From CAWAPS01 sp963783945 (lineage in GTDB: Bacteria; Actinomycetota; Acidimicrobiia; Acidimicrobiales; Palsa-688): 64,000 bases of DNA. The notes beneath the pieces are model-generated. The model searched no databases and was not told where the DNA came from. It was given only the letters and a program-made list of their open reading frames with translations. The stretch is taken from NCBI GenBank assembly GCA_963783945.1, contig CAWAPS010000005.1, positions 248,001 through 312,000 on the forward strand, in the 5' to 3' direction. Positions 8,452 to 16,597 of the stretch are shown here, piece by piece; position 1 is the stretch's first letter; each line of letters starts with the position of its first letter. The position numbers and the translations under genes were made by a program.

Positions 8452-9033
8452 TCAGGGGCTCGTCTGGATCCTGGCGGGTATGCCCACCGCGGTCGCCCCG
8501 GGCGGAACGTCGCATACCACCACTGCGTTGGCCCCGATCCGGGCACCGTCCCCGACGGTGATGGCTCCCATGATCTTGGCCCCGGCCCCGATGAACACCC
8601 CGTCGCCGATGATCGGGCGGCGGTCCCCGTGGTAGTCCCACCCGATGGTCACCTCGTGGTGGACCCAGAGATTGGCTCCGATCCGTTCGGCCGAGAGGAC
8701 CGTTCCCTGGCCGTGGGAGATGAACAGGCCGGGGCCGATGTTTTTCGTCCCGTCGAGCTCGAGGCCGGGGACGATTTTCCAGATCTGAGCGCACAACCGG
8801 CCGAGAAGCGCCCCGGTCGGGTTGCCGTGGCGGAGCCGGTGATAGAAGACCGCCCGGAACCCGGGAAAGGCAAAGAGGAGCTTGGCGAGCACCGTCGGCT
8901 CGTTGCTCGGCCACAGGATCTCGGCCCACCGGCTGACGTCGCCGTCGATGAGGTCCTGCTGGTCACTCAGCCGGTAGGCCAGAAGGAGGGGAGCCAGGCC
9001 GAACGAGCGCCACCAGTCGAGCTGCACGAGCAC
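8452..9033 (-). CDS. Serine acetyltransferase-like hexapeptide-repeat protein
   Basis: A 193-residue acyltransferase of the left-handed beta-helix class. The C-terminal half carries hexapeptide repeats (IGPGLFISHGQGTVLSAERIG, then VTIGWDYHGDRRPIIGDGVFIGAGAKIMG, then VGDGARIGANAVVVCDVPPGATAVGIPA). The catalytic His of the CysE family is likely in ISHGQG or WVHHEVTIG. The N-terminal 90 residues are helical and shorter than in E. coli CysE. The acceptor may be serine or an envelope sugar; no cysteine-synthesis gene is adjacent. GTG 9033 is the start taken. A cytidylate-kinase-like gene lies 47 bases upstream on the same strand. Confidence 0.78.
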   Translation of the reverse strand: MLVQLDWWRSFGLAPLLLAYRLSDQQDLIDGDVSRWAEILWPSNEPTVLAKLLFAFPGFRAVFYHRLRHGNPTGALLGRLCAQIWKIVPGLELDGTKNIGPGLFISHGQGTVLSAERIGANLWVHHEVTIGWDYHGDRRPIIGDGVFIGAGAKIMGAITVGDGARIGANAVVVCDVPPGATAVGIPARIQTSP

Positions 9034-9080
9034 CCGGGCGGAGAAGTCATCGAGCAGCCGGCCGAGCCGGCTGGCCCGGC

Positions 9081-9734
9081 TCAGGGATTGGCCTCGAAGA
9101 ACGCGGACGCGGCCCGGGCGACGACGTCGAACGCCAGGTCGATCCCGAGGACGGTCGGGTCCAGGACCAGGTGGTACAGCGCCGGGCTGGCGGGATCCAC
9201 CCGGTACAGCCGTTTGACGAAGTCGGTGCGAGCCCGGTCGGTCTCCGCCTGGCGGCGCATCGCGTCGCGGGCTCCGACCCCGTCATGGGAGGCCGCCCAC
9301 TTCACCCTGCGGTCGACCGGCCCGTCGAGCCGGACGTGAAACGCCCGAGGCCGGGCCGACAGCACCACCGCACCGGCCCGCCCGAGCACGACGGCCGGAG
9401 CTCCCTGACCCACTTTTTGCAAGTCGGCCGCCAGGCGGGCGCGGATGCTTTCGTCGTCATCCAGCAACGGGTCCGGCATCATCATGGTCCCGACGCTGGC
9501 CGCTCGGGCGAAGTACGACAGGATGCGCCCGGCCGGGCTTAGCGTCTCTTCCCCCTCGCCCAGGCCCTCCTCCGAGCGCACCTCACTGGCGGCCGCCTGC
9601 GACAGATCGACGGAGATCACGCGGTCGATGAACGGGACCGCCAGGTACTCGGCCAGACGCGGCGCGATGATGCTGCCGCCTGAACCGTATGTAGCCGAAA
9701 CGGTCACCACGGGCCCGAAGCTGCTACTGACCAT
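9081..9734 (-). CDS. Cytidylate kinase-like family protein
   Basis: A 217-residue P-loop kinase-like protein. It opens PVVTVSATYGSGGSIIAPRLAEYL, a Cmk-like loop in which GSGGS replaces a normal GKS/T Walker A. The LGRAGAVVL strand, RAFHVRLDGPVDRRV, and an Arg-rich lid (RRQAETDRARTDFVKRLY) follow as in the cytidylate-kinase-2 family. True CMP kinase activity is uncertain, since this family is sequence-divergent. ATG 9734 is the start. It lies divergent from lepA across 130 bases in which I see no gene. Confidence 0.8.
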   Translation of the reverse strand: MVSSSFGPVVTVSATYGSGGSIIAPRLAEYLAVPFIDRVISVDLSQAAASEVRSEEGLGEGEETLSPAGRILSYFARAASVGTMMMPDPLLDDDESIRARLAADLQKVGQGAPAVVLGRAGAVVLSARPRAFHVRLDGPVDRRVKWAASHDGVGARDAMRRQAETDRARTDFVKRLYRVDPASPALYHLVLDPTVLGIDLAFDVVARAASAFFEANP

Positions 9735-9864
9735 CGACCTCCGTGTTCTTCTGGTGGGGGAGCCGTACCATGCGGTCCGGCCGTTGCCGTCCGTTGCGGC
9801 ACACTATTCGCGACAGCGGGGCTGGAGGCGCGCTACCGGCCCGTCTTTTCCCCCCAAGGATCAA

Positions 9865-11649
9865 GTGAACCTCCAACGAATCCGGAACTTGAGCATTGTG
9901 GCCCACGTCGACCACGGCAAGTCCACCCTGTCGGACCGCATCCTCGAGCTGACCGGAGCCGTCGACGCCCGCGACATGCGTGAGCAGTACCTCGACTCGA
10001 TGGACATAGAGCGCGAGCGGGGCATCACGATCAAGGCTCAGAACGTTCGGGTCCGCTGGAACGCCTTCACCATCCACCTGATCGACACCCCCGGCCACGT
10101 CGACTTCGGTTACGAGGTGAGCCGCAGCCTGGCGGCCTGCGAGGGAGTCGTGCTGCTCGTCGACGCGGCCCAGGGCATCGAGGCCCAGACCCTGGCCAAC
10201 GCGTTCCAGGCCCTCGAGCACGATCTCGAGATCGTGGCGGCCCTGAACAAGATCGACCTGCCGGCCGCCGACCCCGACCGTTACGCCGCCGAGATCGAGC
10301 AGGTCCTCGGGGTGCCGACCGACCAGATCCTACGTATTTCGGCCAAGACCGGCGAGGGCGTGCCCGAGCTGCTCGACGCCATCTGCGAGCGGATCCCGCC
10401 GCCGGTCGGCGACCCCGAGGCCGCCCTGCAGGGTCTGATCTTCGACTCCTACTACGACCAGTACCGAGGTGTCATCAGCGCCGTTCGGGTCGTCAACGGC
10501 ACTCTGGTGTCCGGTGGCCGGCTGCGGTTCATGCAGACGGGTCGAGCTCACGACGTGGAGGAGATCGGGGTGCGCACCCCGCTCAGCGTGCCTGTCGCCT
10601 CGCTCGGGCCGGGCGAGGTGGGCTACCTCATCGCCGGCATCAAGGACGTGGGCGAGGCCCGCAGTGGGGAGACCGTGACCGATGCCGCCCGGCCGGCGAA
10701 GGCCCCGCTCGAGGGGTACGAGGATCCGAAGCCGATGGTCTTCTGCGGGCTGTACCCGATTGAGGGCGACGACTTCTCGAACCTTCGCGAGGCGCTCGAG
10801 AAGCTTCGGCTGAACGACGCCTCCGTCAGCTACGAGCCCGAAACTTCAGGCGCTCTCGGGTTCGGGTTCCGCTGTGGTTTTCTCGGTCTCCTCCACATGG
10901 ACATTGTCCGGGAACGCCTGGAGCGCGAATTCGACCTGTCCCTGATAGCTACCGCGCCGAGCGTCGAGTACCGGGCCCACCTGACCGACGGCACCACGGT
11001 CGAGGTCCACAGTCCCTCGGAGATGCCCGAGCCGCAGAAGCTGGAGTCGATCGAGGAGCCGTATCTGCTGGCCACCATCCTCACCCCGACGGAATACACC
11101 GGGACTCTGATGGACCTGTGCCAGACCCGGCGGGGCGACATGGTGCGCATCGAATATCTCTCGCCGGAACGGCTGGAGCTGGTTTACCGGATACCTCTGG
11201 CCGAAGTGGTGATGGATTTCTTCGACGCCATGAAGAGCCGCACCAAGGGCTATGCCAGCCTCGACTACGAGCAGGCGGGCTGGGACCGCTCCGAGCTGGT
11301 CAAGATAGACATACTGCTCAACGGGGTCCCGGTCGACGCCTTCAGCGCCATAGTCCATCGGTCCGAGGCTCAGGAATACGGAAGAAAAATGACCGAGCGG
11401 CTGCGCGAGCTAATTCCCCGGCAGCTGTTCGACGTCCCGATTCAAGCCGCCATCGGCGGGCGGATCATCGCCCGGGAGACGGTGAAAGCCAAGCGCAAGG
11501 ACGTCCTCGCCAAATGCTACGGGGGTGACATCACCCGCAAACGCAAGCTGCTCGAGAGGCAGAAGGAGGGCAAGAAGCGCATGAAGAACATCGGCCGGGT
11601 CGAGGTGCCGCAGGAGGCATTCATCGAAGCCCTGAGGCTGGAAGAATAG
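9865..11649 (+). CDS. lepA: Elongation factor 4 (LepA), ribosome back-translocase GTPase
   Basis: A translational GTPase of 594 residues. G motifs are visible in order: AHVDHGKST (G1), GITIK (G2), DTPGH (G3) and NKID (G4). Domain II and the EF-G-like domains III-V follow, then the LepA-specific C-terminal domain (ARETVKAKRKDVLAKCYGGDITRKRKLLERQK). EF4 associates with stalled ribosomes and 30S biogenesis. GTG 9865 follows AAGGA (9856-9860); the frame is open further upstream, but similarity begins at VNLQRIRNLSIVAHVDHG. hrcA starts 57-69 bases downstream. Length is normal. Confidence 0.96.
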   Translation: MNLQRIRNLSIVAHVDHGKSTLSDRILELTGAVDARDMREQYLDSMDIERERGITIKAQNVRVRWNAFTIHLIDTPGHVDFGYEVSRSLAACEGVVLLVDAAQGIEAQTLANAFQALEHDLEIVAALNKIDLPAADPDRYAAEIEQVLGVPTDQILRISAKTGEGVPELLDAICERIPPPVGDPEAALQGLIFDSYYDQYRGVISAVRVVNGTLVSGGRLRFMQTGRAHDVEEIGVRTPLSVPVASLGPGEVGYLIAGIKDVGEARSGETVTDAARPAKAPLEGYEDPKPMVFCGLYPIEGDDFSNLREALEKLRLNDASVSYEPETSGALGFGFRCGFLGLLHMDIVRERLEREFDLSLIATAPSVEYRAHLTDGTTVEVHSPSEMPEPQKLESIEEPYLLATILTPTEYTGTLMDLCQTRRGDMVRIEYLSPERLELVYRIPLAEVVMDFFDAMKSRTKGYASLDYEQAGWDRSELVKIDILLNGVPVDAFSAIVHRSEAQEYGRKMTERLRELIPRQLFDVPIQAAIGGRIIARETVKAKRKDVLAKCYGGDITRKRKLLERQKEGKKRMKNIGRVEVPQEAFIEALRLEE

Positions 11650-11690
11650 GGACCGGGCCGGATACCGATCCTTGCGCATGCGCGAATCCG

Positions 11691-11717
11691 CTAGCACTCG
11701 GTATCGTTGACTGCCAA
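11691..11717 (+). promoter_or_regulatory. CIRCE-type HrcA operator at the hrcA start
   Basis: The left arm CTAGCACTC (11691-11699) and the right arm GACTGCCAA (11709-11717) are separated by exactly nine bases. The CIRCE consensus is TTAGCACTC-N9-GAGTGCTAA; the arms match at 8/9 and 7/9 positions. It ends one base before the GTG codon at 11719 where HrcA homology begins, and overlaps the alternative TTG at 11707. Negative autoregulation of hrcA-dnaJ by HrcA is the expected consequence. Confidence 0.75.
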
Positions 11718-11718
11718 C

Positions 11719-12738
11719 GTGCTCGACGATCGCAAGGCCGCCATCCTCCGTGCTGTGGTGGAGGAATACATCCAGACCGCTCAGCCGGTGGGGTCGGCCG
11801 CGGCATCACGCATGTCGGGCATGGCGGTGTCGGCGGCCACGGTTCGCAATGAGATGAGCGCGCTCGAGCGCGAGGGTTACCTGGTGCAGCCCCATACCAG
11901 TGCCGGGCGGGTACCCACCGACAAGGGCTACCGGTTCTTCGTCGACTCGCTGGCGCCCCGGGGTCGGCTCGATGCTGGGCAGTCCCTGCAGGTCCGGTCG
12001 TTTTTTGCCACCGCGCACGGGGAGCTCGAGAGGATGCTCGCCGACACCAGCCGGTTCCTGGCCGGTCTGACCGACTACGCAGCGGTCGTGGTCCGTCAAG
12101 CCGGCGACCCGGCCCGGATCCGTTCCATCCAGCTGGTCTCGCTGGCGCCCCGTGTCGTGCTGCTCGTCGTGGTGCTGGCCAGCGGCGCCATCGAAAAGCG
12201 CACCCTGGAACTGGCTGATGACCCCAACGACGCCCAGGTGGCGTCGGCGTCGGCCCATCTGTCGGCCCACCTGGTCGGCCAGACCATCGGTGGCCACCTT
12301 CCCGTGCCTTCCAGCGACGACCCCGGGGTCCAAGGGTTGACCGACGCCGCCCTGGCATCCCTGTCGCCCATGCGCCAAGAGCACGACAGCCAGCCGCAGG
12401 TTTACGTGGGCGGGGCGTCGCACATGGCGGTGGCGTTCGATGCCGTCGACACCATCCGGCAGGTGCTCGACATCCTGGAACAGCAGTACGTCCTGGTGAC
12501 GTTGATCAAGGACGTGCTGGACAGAGGACTATCGGTTGCCATCGGGGCCGAGCACGGGGTCCAGCCGTTGGCCGACTGCTCGATCGTCGTGGCGCCGTAC
12601 CAGATCGAGGGCGAGCGGGCCGGCACGGTTGGCATCCTTGGTCCCACCCGGATGCACTACGAGCAAACCCTGGCCGCGGTGGCCGTCGTGAGCAGACGAT
12701 TGGGTCAAGCTCTGACCATGGGTCCGGAGGAAAGGTAG
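11719..12738 (+). CDS. hrcA: Heat-inducible transcription repressor HrcA
   Basis: A winged-helix repressor of heat-shock genes that binds CIRCE, about 339 residues. The N-terminal DNA-binding part reads VLDDRKAAILRAVVEEYIQ, then PVGSAAASRMSGMAVSAATVRNEMSALEREGYL and HTSAGRVPTDKGYRFFVD, all diagnostic. The GAF-like inducer domain and dimer interface follow, ending GPTRMHYEQTLAAVAVVSRRL. GTG 11719 aligns with other HrcA N-termini; TTG 11707 would add four residues inside the CIRCE element. Neither has a clear ribosome-binding site. dnaJ follows after 13 bases, forming a heat-shock operon. Confidence 0.95.
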   Translation: MLDDRKAAILRAVVEEYIQTAQPVGSAAASRMSGMAVSAATVRNEMSALEREGYLVQPHTSAGRVPTDKGYRFFVDSLAPRGRLDAGQSLQVRSFFATAHGELERMLADTSRFLAGLTDYAAVVVRQAGDPARIRSIQLVSLAPRVVLLVVVLASGAIEKRTLELADDPNDAQVASASAHLSAHLVGQTIGGHLPVPSSDDPGVQGLTDAALASLSPMRQEHDSQPQVYVGGASHMAVAFDAVDTIRQVLDILEQQYVLVTLIKDVLDRGLSVAIGAEHGVQPLADCSIVVAPYQIEGERAGTVGILGPTRMHYEQTLAAVAVVSRRLGQALTMGPEER

Positions 12739-12751
12739 GGTCAGGCGGTCT

Positions 12752-13888
12752 GTGGCCGACGTGGACGATTACTACGAGCTGCTTGGCGTGTCCCGGAATG
12801 CAACCGGCGATGAGATCAAGCGGGCCTACCTGAAGCTGGCGCGCGAGCTCCACCCCGACGCCAACCCGGGTGACAAGACATCCGAGGAGCTGTTCCGGCA
12901 GATCAACCTGGCCTACGAGACCCTCAAGGACCCCGAAAAGCGCCGGCAATACGACATGTTCGGCCCGGCGGGAGGGCGCGGCCAGAGCGCCGCCCCTGGA
13001 GACCCGTTCGCCGGGTTTGGGGGCGGGTTCGGGGATCTTTTTGAGCAATTCTTCGGGGCGTCCGGCGGGGGAGGCGGTGGCGGCCGGCGACGCACCGGGC
13101 CCCGCAAGGGTGAGGACGCCGAGGCTGTGGTGATGCTCGACTTCGCCGAGGCGGTGTTCGGGGTCCAGCGTGAGATCACGGTGCGGTTGCCCCACAGCTG
13201 CCCCACGTGCGGTGGGTCGGGGGCGCGGGCCGGGACCACCCCGATTTCGTGCAGCGCGTGCCAGGGGACCGGGGAGCTTCGCCGGGTGCGGCAGTCGTTC
13301 CTCGGCCAGATGGTCACGGCCACCCCGTGCCACCGCTGCGGCGGAACAGGAGAGGAGATCACCTCTCCGTGCCCCGACTGCCGGGGCGACGGCCGCCGGC
13401 CCGAGGAGCGGACGTTCGTGGTCGACGTCCCGGCCGGGGTGGACGAGGGGTCGACCCTGCGGCTGCCCGGACGCGGCGCGGGCGGTCTGCGGGGCGGGCC
13501 GGCCGGTGACCTGTACGTGCACGTGCGGGTCCGTGAGCACAAAACCCTGACCCGCCAGGGATCCGACCTGCTCGCCGTGGTGCACGTGGCCATGACCCAG
13601 GCGGCCCTCGGCGTGACCGTGCCGTTCGAGAGCCTCGACGGCAATGAGGACCTGGCCATACCTGCCGGTACCCGCAGCGGCCGGGAGATCCGCTTGCGGA
13701 GCCGGGGGGTGCCGCACCTGCAGGGGCGGGGCAGAGGAGACCTGATCGTCACCGTCGTCGTAGACACCCCCGAGGGCCTGAGCAAGGAACAGGACGAGCT
13801 GCTGCGCCGCCTGGCCGAGCTGCGGGGTGAGCCGGTAGCTGCCCCCGAGGGGGGGCTCATCTCCAAGCTGCGCGGCGCGTTCAAGTAG
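12752..13888 (+). CDS. dnaJ: Molecular chaperone DnaJ
   Basis: Type I J-protein co-chaperone of DnaK, 378 residues. The J domain spans residues 5-70 with the HPD tripeptide (ARELHPDANPGD). A Gly/Phe-rich linker follows (FAGFGGGFGDLFEQFFG). The zinc domain has all four CxxCxGxG repeats: CPTCGGSG, CSACQGTG, CHRCGGTG and CPDCRGDG. The C-terminal substrate-binding domains complete it. GTG 12752 is the start. It lies 13 bases after hrcA, so it is likely under CIRCE control. It is the hrcA-linked copy (often called dnaJ2 in actinobacteria); no dnaK or grpE is in the window. Confidence 0.95.
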   Translation: MADVDDYYELLGVSRNATGDEIKRAYLKLARELHPDANPGDKTSEELFRQINLAYETLKDPEKRRQYDMFGPAGGRGQSAAPGDPFAGFGGGFGDLFEQFFGASGGGGGGGRRRTGPRKGEDAEAVVMLDFAEAVFGVQREITVRLPHSCPTCGGSGARAGTTPISCSACQGTGELRRVRQSFLGQMVTATPCHRCGGTGEEITSPCPDCRGDGRRPEERTFVVDVPAGVDEGSTLRLPGRGAGGLRGGPAGDLYVHVRVREHKTLTRQGSDLLAVVHVAMTQAALGVTVPFESLDGNEDLAIPAGTRSGREIRLRSRGVPHLQGRGRGDLIVTVVVDTPEGLSKEQDELLRRLAELRGEPVAAPEGGLISKLRGAFK

Positions 13889-13894
13889 GCCGCA

Positions 13895-14725
13895 GTGACC
13901 CGGCCCCGGTCGGCGGGGGGCGAAGTGTCTGAAATAGATTCGTCAGCGGGGCCCGGTGGCGTCCGGCCGGCGAACCGGCCTGCCCTGTCCGGCCGGATCC
14001 GGAGGGTGGCGGCCCATGTGGTCGTTGACGACCTGAACTCACCACAGCTGGCCGGCGACGACGCTCACCATCTCGGAGCGGTGCTGCGTCTGCGGGTGGG
14101 CGAACCCGTCGGCGCTACCGACGGGCGAGGCGGGTGGCGGCCATGCCGCTACGCCGGGGCAGCAAGCCGAGGGAGGAAGGGCGCGGCCCGGCAGGACGCA
14201 ATCGACGGACGCCTCGAGGTAGACGGAGAGATCGAGCGCGAAGAGCGCCGGTTGCCCCCGCTTACGGTGGCGTTTGCCCTGGTCAAAGGGGACCGGCCCG
14301 AGTGGGCGGTACAAAAGCTGTCCGAGCTCGGGGTGGACCGCATCGTGGTGATGCACACCGATCGCAGCGTCGTTTGCTGGTCCGGCGCCCGGGCCGCGGG
14401 CCACATCGGCCGGCTCCGGACCGTGGCCCGTCAAGCGGTGATGCAGAGCAGGCAGTTGTGGCTGGCGGACGTCGAGGGGCCCGAGGAGTTTGCCCCGGTT
14501 GCCGGGCGGGCAGGGGCCGCCCTCGCCGGGCCCGAAGGCGGGCCGCCCAGCCTCGAGCGGCCGGTCGTCCTCGTCGGCCCCGAGGGCGGTTGGAGCGAGG
14601 CGGAGACGTCCACCGGGTTGCCGGTCGTGAGTTTCGGTCCCACCGTGCTGAGAGCCGAGACGGCGGCGGTGGCGGCGGGAGCAGTGCTCTGTGCCATGCG
14701 GGCCGGGCTATGCCGTCCCACCTGA
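13895..14725 (+). CDS. rsmE: 16S rRNA (uracil(1498)-N3)-methyltransferase
   Basis: A SPOUT-class methyltransferase that modifies U1498 of 16S rRNA in the 30S subunit, 276 residues. The N-terminal PUA-like region includes HHLGAVLRLRVGEPVGATDGRG. The catalytic knot holds LVKGDRPEWAVQKLSELGVDRIVVMHTDRSV, the SAM-loop VLVGPEGGWSEAE, and LRAETAAVAAGAVL at the end. The N-terminus is about 35 residues longer than usual, so GTG 13925 or a later start is possible. It begins 6 bases after dnaJ and overlaps hemW by 16 bases, so it is part of the same run. Confidence 0.9.
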   Translation: MTRPRSAGGEVSEIDSSAGPGGVRPANRPALSGRIRRVAAHVVVDDLNSPQLAGDDAHHLGAVLRLRVGEPVGATDGRGGWRPCRYAGAASRGRKGAARQDAIDGRLEVDGEIEREERRLPPLTVAFALVKGDRPEWAVQKLSELGVDRIVVMHTDRSVVCWSGARAAGHIGRLRTVARQAVMQSRQLWLADVEGPEEFAPVAGRAGAALAGPEGGPPSLERPVVLVGPEGGWSEAETSTGLPVVSFGPTVLRAETAAVAAGAVLCAMRAGLCRPT

Positions 14726-15903
14726 CCCCGGACGGGGGTGGCGACTCGACACCCGTGGTCGAGCGGCGGCCCGGCATCGTGGGTGAACCCGCTGGTCGCC
14801 AGGATCCGTTCGGGGTGTACGTCCACGTGCCTTTTTGCACGAGGCGCTGCGAATACTGCGCATTCGCCACCTGGACGGATCGCTTCCAGCTGGCTGACGC
14901 ATATGTGACGTCGTGCGCCACCGACGTCGGGCGGGCCGTCGAGTCAGGCATGTCCCCGGCCTCGTCTGTGTTCTTCGGCGGGGGGACCCCGTCGCTCCTG
15001 TCGCCCGATCAGCTGGCCCGGGTGCTGCGTGCCGTTCCTCGCCAGGCGGGCGCCGAGGTCACCGTGGAGTGCAACCCCGAGACCGTCGACCAAGGGAAGC
15101 TTCGCGGCTACCGGGACGCCGGGGTCAACCGGTTGTCGTTCGGCGTCCAGTCGATGCTTCCCCACGTGCTCTCCGGCCTGGGTCGTCAGCACGATCCGGA
15201 CTCCGTGAGGCGGGCGGTCAGCGCGGCCGCGGCCACCGGCTTCGCCGAGTCCTACAGCGTGGACCTCATCTTCGGCGGGGCCGGCGAGAGTGTTGGCGAC
15301 TGGGATGCCACCGTGAGGGCGGTTCTGGATCTGGATCCACGACCGGCTCACGTGAGCGCCTACGCCCTGACCGTCGAGCCGGGCACCCCGCTGGCGTCGG
15401 ACCCATCGCGCCACCCGGATCCCGACGACCAGGCCGACAAGTACCTGCTGGCCGATTCGATGCTCGGTGCCGCCGGCTTCGGGTGGTACGAGATATCCAA
15501 CTGGGCCCGGCCCGGCCGCGAATGCCGCCACAACCGGCTGTACTGGGCTCAGGGCCAGTATCGAGGCATCGGATGCGCCGCTCATTCTCACCGGGTTGAC
15601 ACCGCGGCCGGCTCTGCTCGCAGGTGGTGGAACGTGCGGACCCCGGAGCGGTACGTCCGCCTGGTCGAAGCCGGAACGTCGCCTGAGGCGGCGGGCGAGG
15701 ATCTCGACGAGCCGGCACGACGGTTCGAGGCTCTGGAGCTGGCATTGCGAACCAGAGATGGCGTACCGCAAGCTGCCCTTCCGGATTGGGAGAGCGACGA
15801 GGGACTCCGCGACCTGGTCGAACCTGCCATCCCTGGGCGGCTCGTCCTGACGCCGCAGGGCCGGCTCCTGGCCAACGAGGTGGCGATGCGGCTCCGGACG
15901 TGA
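14710..15903 (+). CDS. hemW: Radical SAM protein HemW (coproporphyrinogen III oxidase-like, haem chaperone)
   Basis: A radical SAM enzyme of 397 residues. The [4Fe-4S] ligands lie in CTRRCEYC (C43, C47, C50), matching the HemW/HemN CxxxCxxC pattern. FFGGGTPSLL, VECNPETVD and NRLSFGVQS follow in family order, then a HemN C-terminal domain (WYEISNWARPGRECRHNRLYW). HemW acts as a haem-trafficking protein in several bacteria, and annotation as HemN oxidase is usually wrong for this shorter type. ATG 14710 lies within the rsmE 3' end. The next gene is convergent. Confidence 0.92.
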   Translation: MPSHLTPDGGGDSTPVVERRPGIVGEPAGRQDPFGVYVHVPFCTRRCEYCAFATWTDRFQLADAYVTSCATDVGRAVESGMSPASSVFFGGGTPSLLSPDQLARVLRAVPRQAGAEVTVECNPETVDQGKLRGYRDAGVNRLSFGVQSMLPHVLSGLGRQHDPDSVRRAVSAAAATGFAESYSVDLIFGGAGESVGDWDATVRAVLDLDPRPAHVSAYALTVEPGTPLASDPSRHPDPDDQADKYLLADSMLGAAGFGWYEISNWARPGRECRHNRLYWAQGQYRGIGCAAHSHRVDTAAGSARRWWNVRTPERYVRLVEAGTSPEAAGEDLDEPARRFEALELALRTRDGVPQAALPDWESDEGLRDLVEPAIPGRLVLTPQGRLLANEVAMRLRT

Positions 15904-15931
15904 ACCCGGCCCGCTCGGTCGGGTCCTTGCC

Positions 15932-16540
15932 CTAGCGGTGAGCGGTGCGGGCTCGTCTGGTTCGGGACAGCACGTATGTGGTGGCCATGATGACGATGGC
16001 CAGGAAGAACCCGACTCCCGACAGGATGGCGAACACGGGATTGACGTGCCCGTTGGACCCCCTGGTTATCAAGGGGAGAGTTACCGCCGGAGCCGGCAAC
16101 CGGTTTCCGATCGGGGCGATCGTCGTCGACGTGGTCGTCGGCGCCGCGGTGGTGGCCACCGGCACGTACGGCTGGGTTAAGACCGGTGGTGTGTAAACCG
16201 GCTGTGGGGTGACCTGGTACGGCGCGGTTGCCGGAGGTGACGGCGTGGTGGCCAGGGACGTCGGTGCGGTCTGCGTCACGGTTGGCGGCGGGGTGGGGGT
16301 CGTCCGAGGGGCAAGCGACGTCGGCGGGGTGGAGGAGCGAGGAATCGTCTGCGGAGGGGAGGAGGCCGACGTGTCCGGCGTCTCCAGGGCGGCGGGGGAC
16401 CCGACCGCGGCCGAGACTTCGCCGTCGTGGCCCAAGAGGGCTACCGGCCCTGCGGCGACCGCGGCCACGAGCCCGACCTTCATCAAGGCGCGGAGCGGGG
16501 CGACCACCCCCACAGTGTTGCCCGCGGCGTCCCGTATCAA
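15932..16540 (-). CDS. Two-TM protein with long Pro/Thr/Ser-rich linker, unknown function
   Basis: A 202-residue protein I do not recognise. An N-terminal hydrophobic segment (about residues 19-38, KVGLVAAVAAGPVALLG) could be a signal anchor. About 110 residues rich in Pro, Thr, Ser and Ala follow, typical of an extracytoplasmic linker. A strong C-terminal transmembrane helix (AILSGVGFFLAIVIMATTYVL) and a basic tail RTRRARTAHR end it. The C-terminus resembles a sorting signal in layout, but the motif reads LPLIT, not LPxTG. It is 57 bases downstream of the LysM gene on the same strand, so probably in its operon. Confidence 0.6.
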   Translation of the reverse strand: MIRDAAGNTVGVVAPLRALMKVGLVAAVAAGPVALLGHDGEVSAAVGSPAALETPDTSASSPPQTIPRSSTPPTSLAPRTTPTPPPTVTQTAPTSLATTPSPPATAPYQVTPQPVYTPPVLTQPYVPVATTAAPTTTSTTIAPIGNRLPAPAVTLPLITRGSNGHVNPVFAILSGVGFFLAIVIMATTYVLSRTRRARTAHR

Positions 16541-16597
16541 CGGTCATAGTCGAGGGGGGTCACGCCTAGGCGACCGTGGTTGGTGGTAGTTGAGGGT

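Noticed and set aside
11674..11683. GCGCATGCGC palindrome between lepA and hrcA as a terminator
   Set aside because: No loop or T-tract; ten-base palindromes are frequent at this GC content.
15932..16050. Sortase LPxTG signal at the C-terminus of the two-TM protein
   Set aside because: The motif reads LPLIT and lies about 10 residues before the helix, and no sortase gene is in the window.
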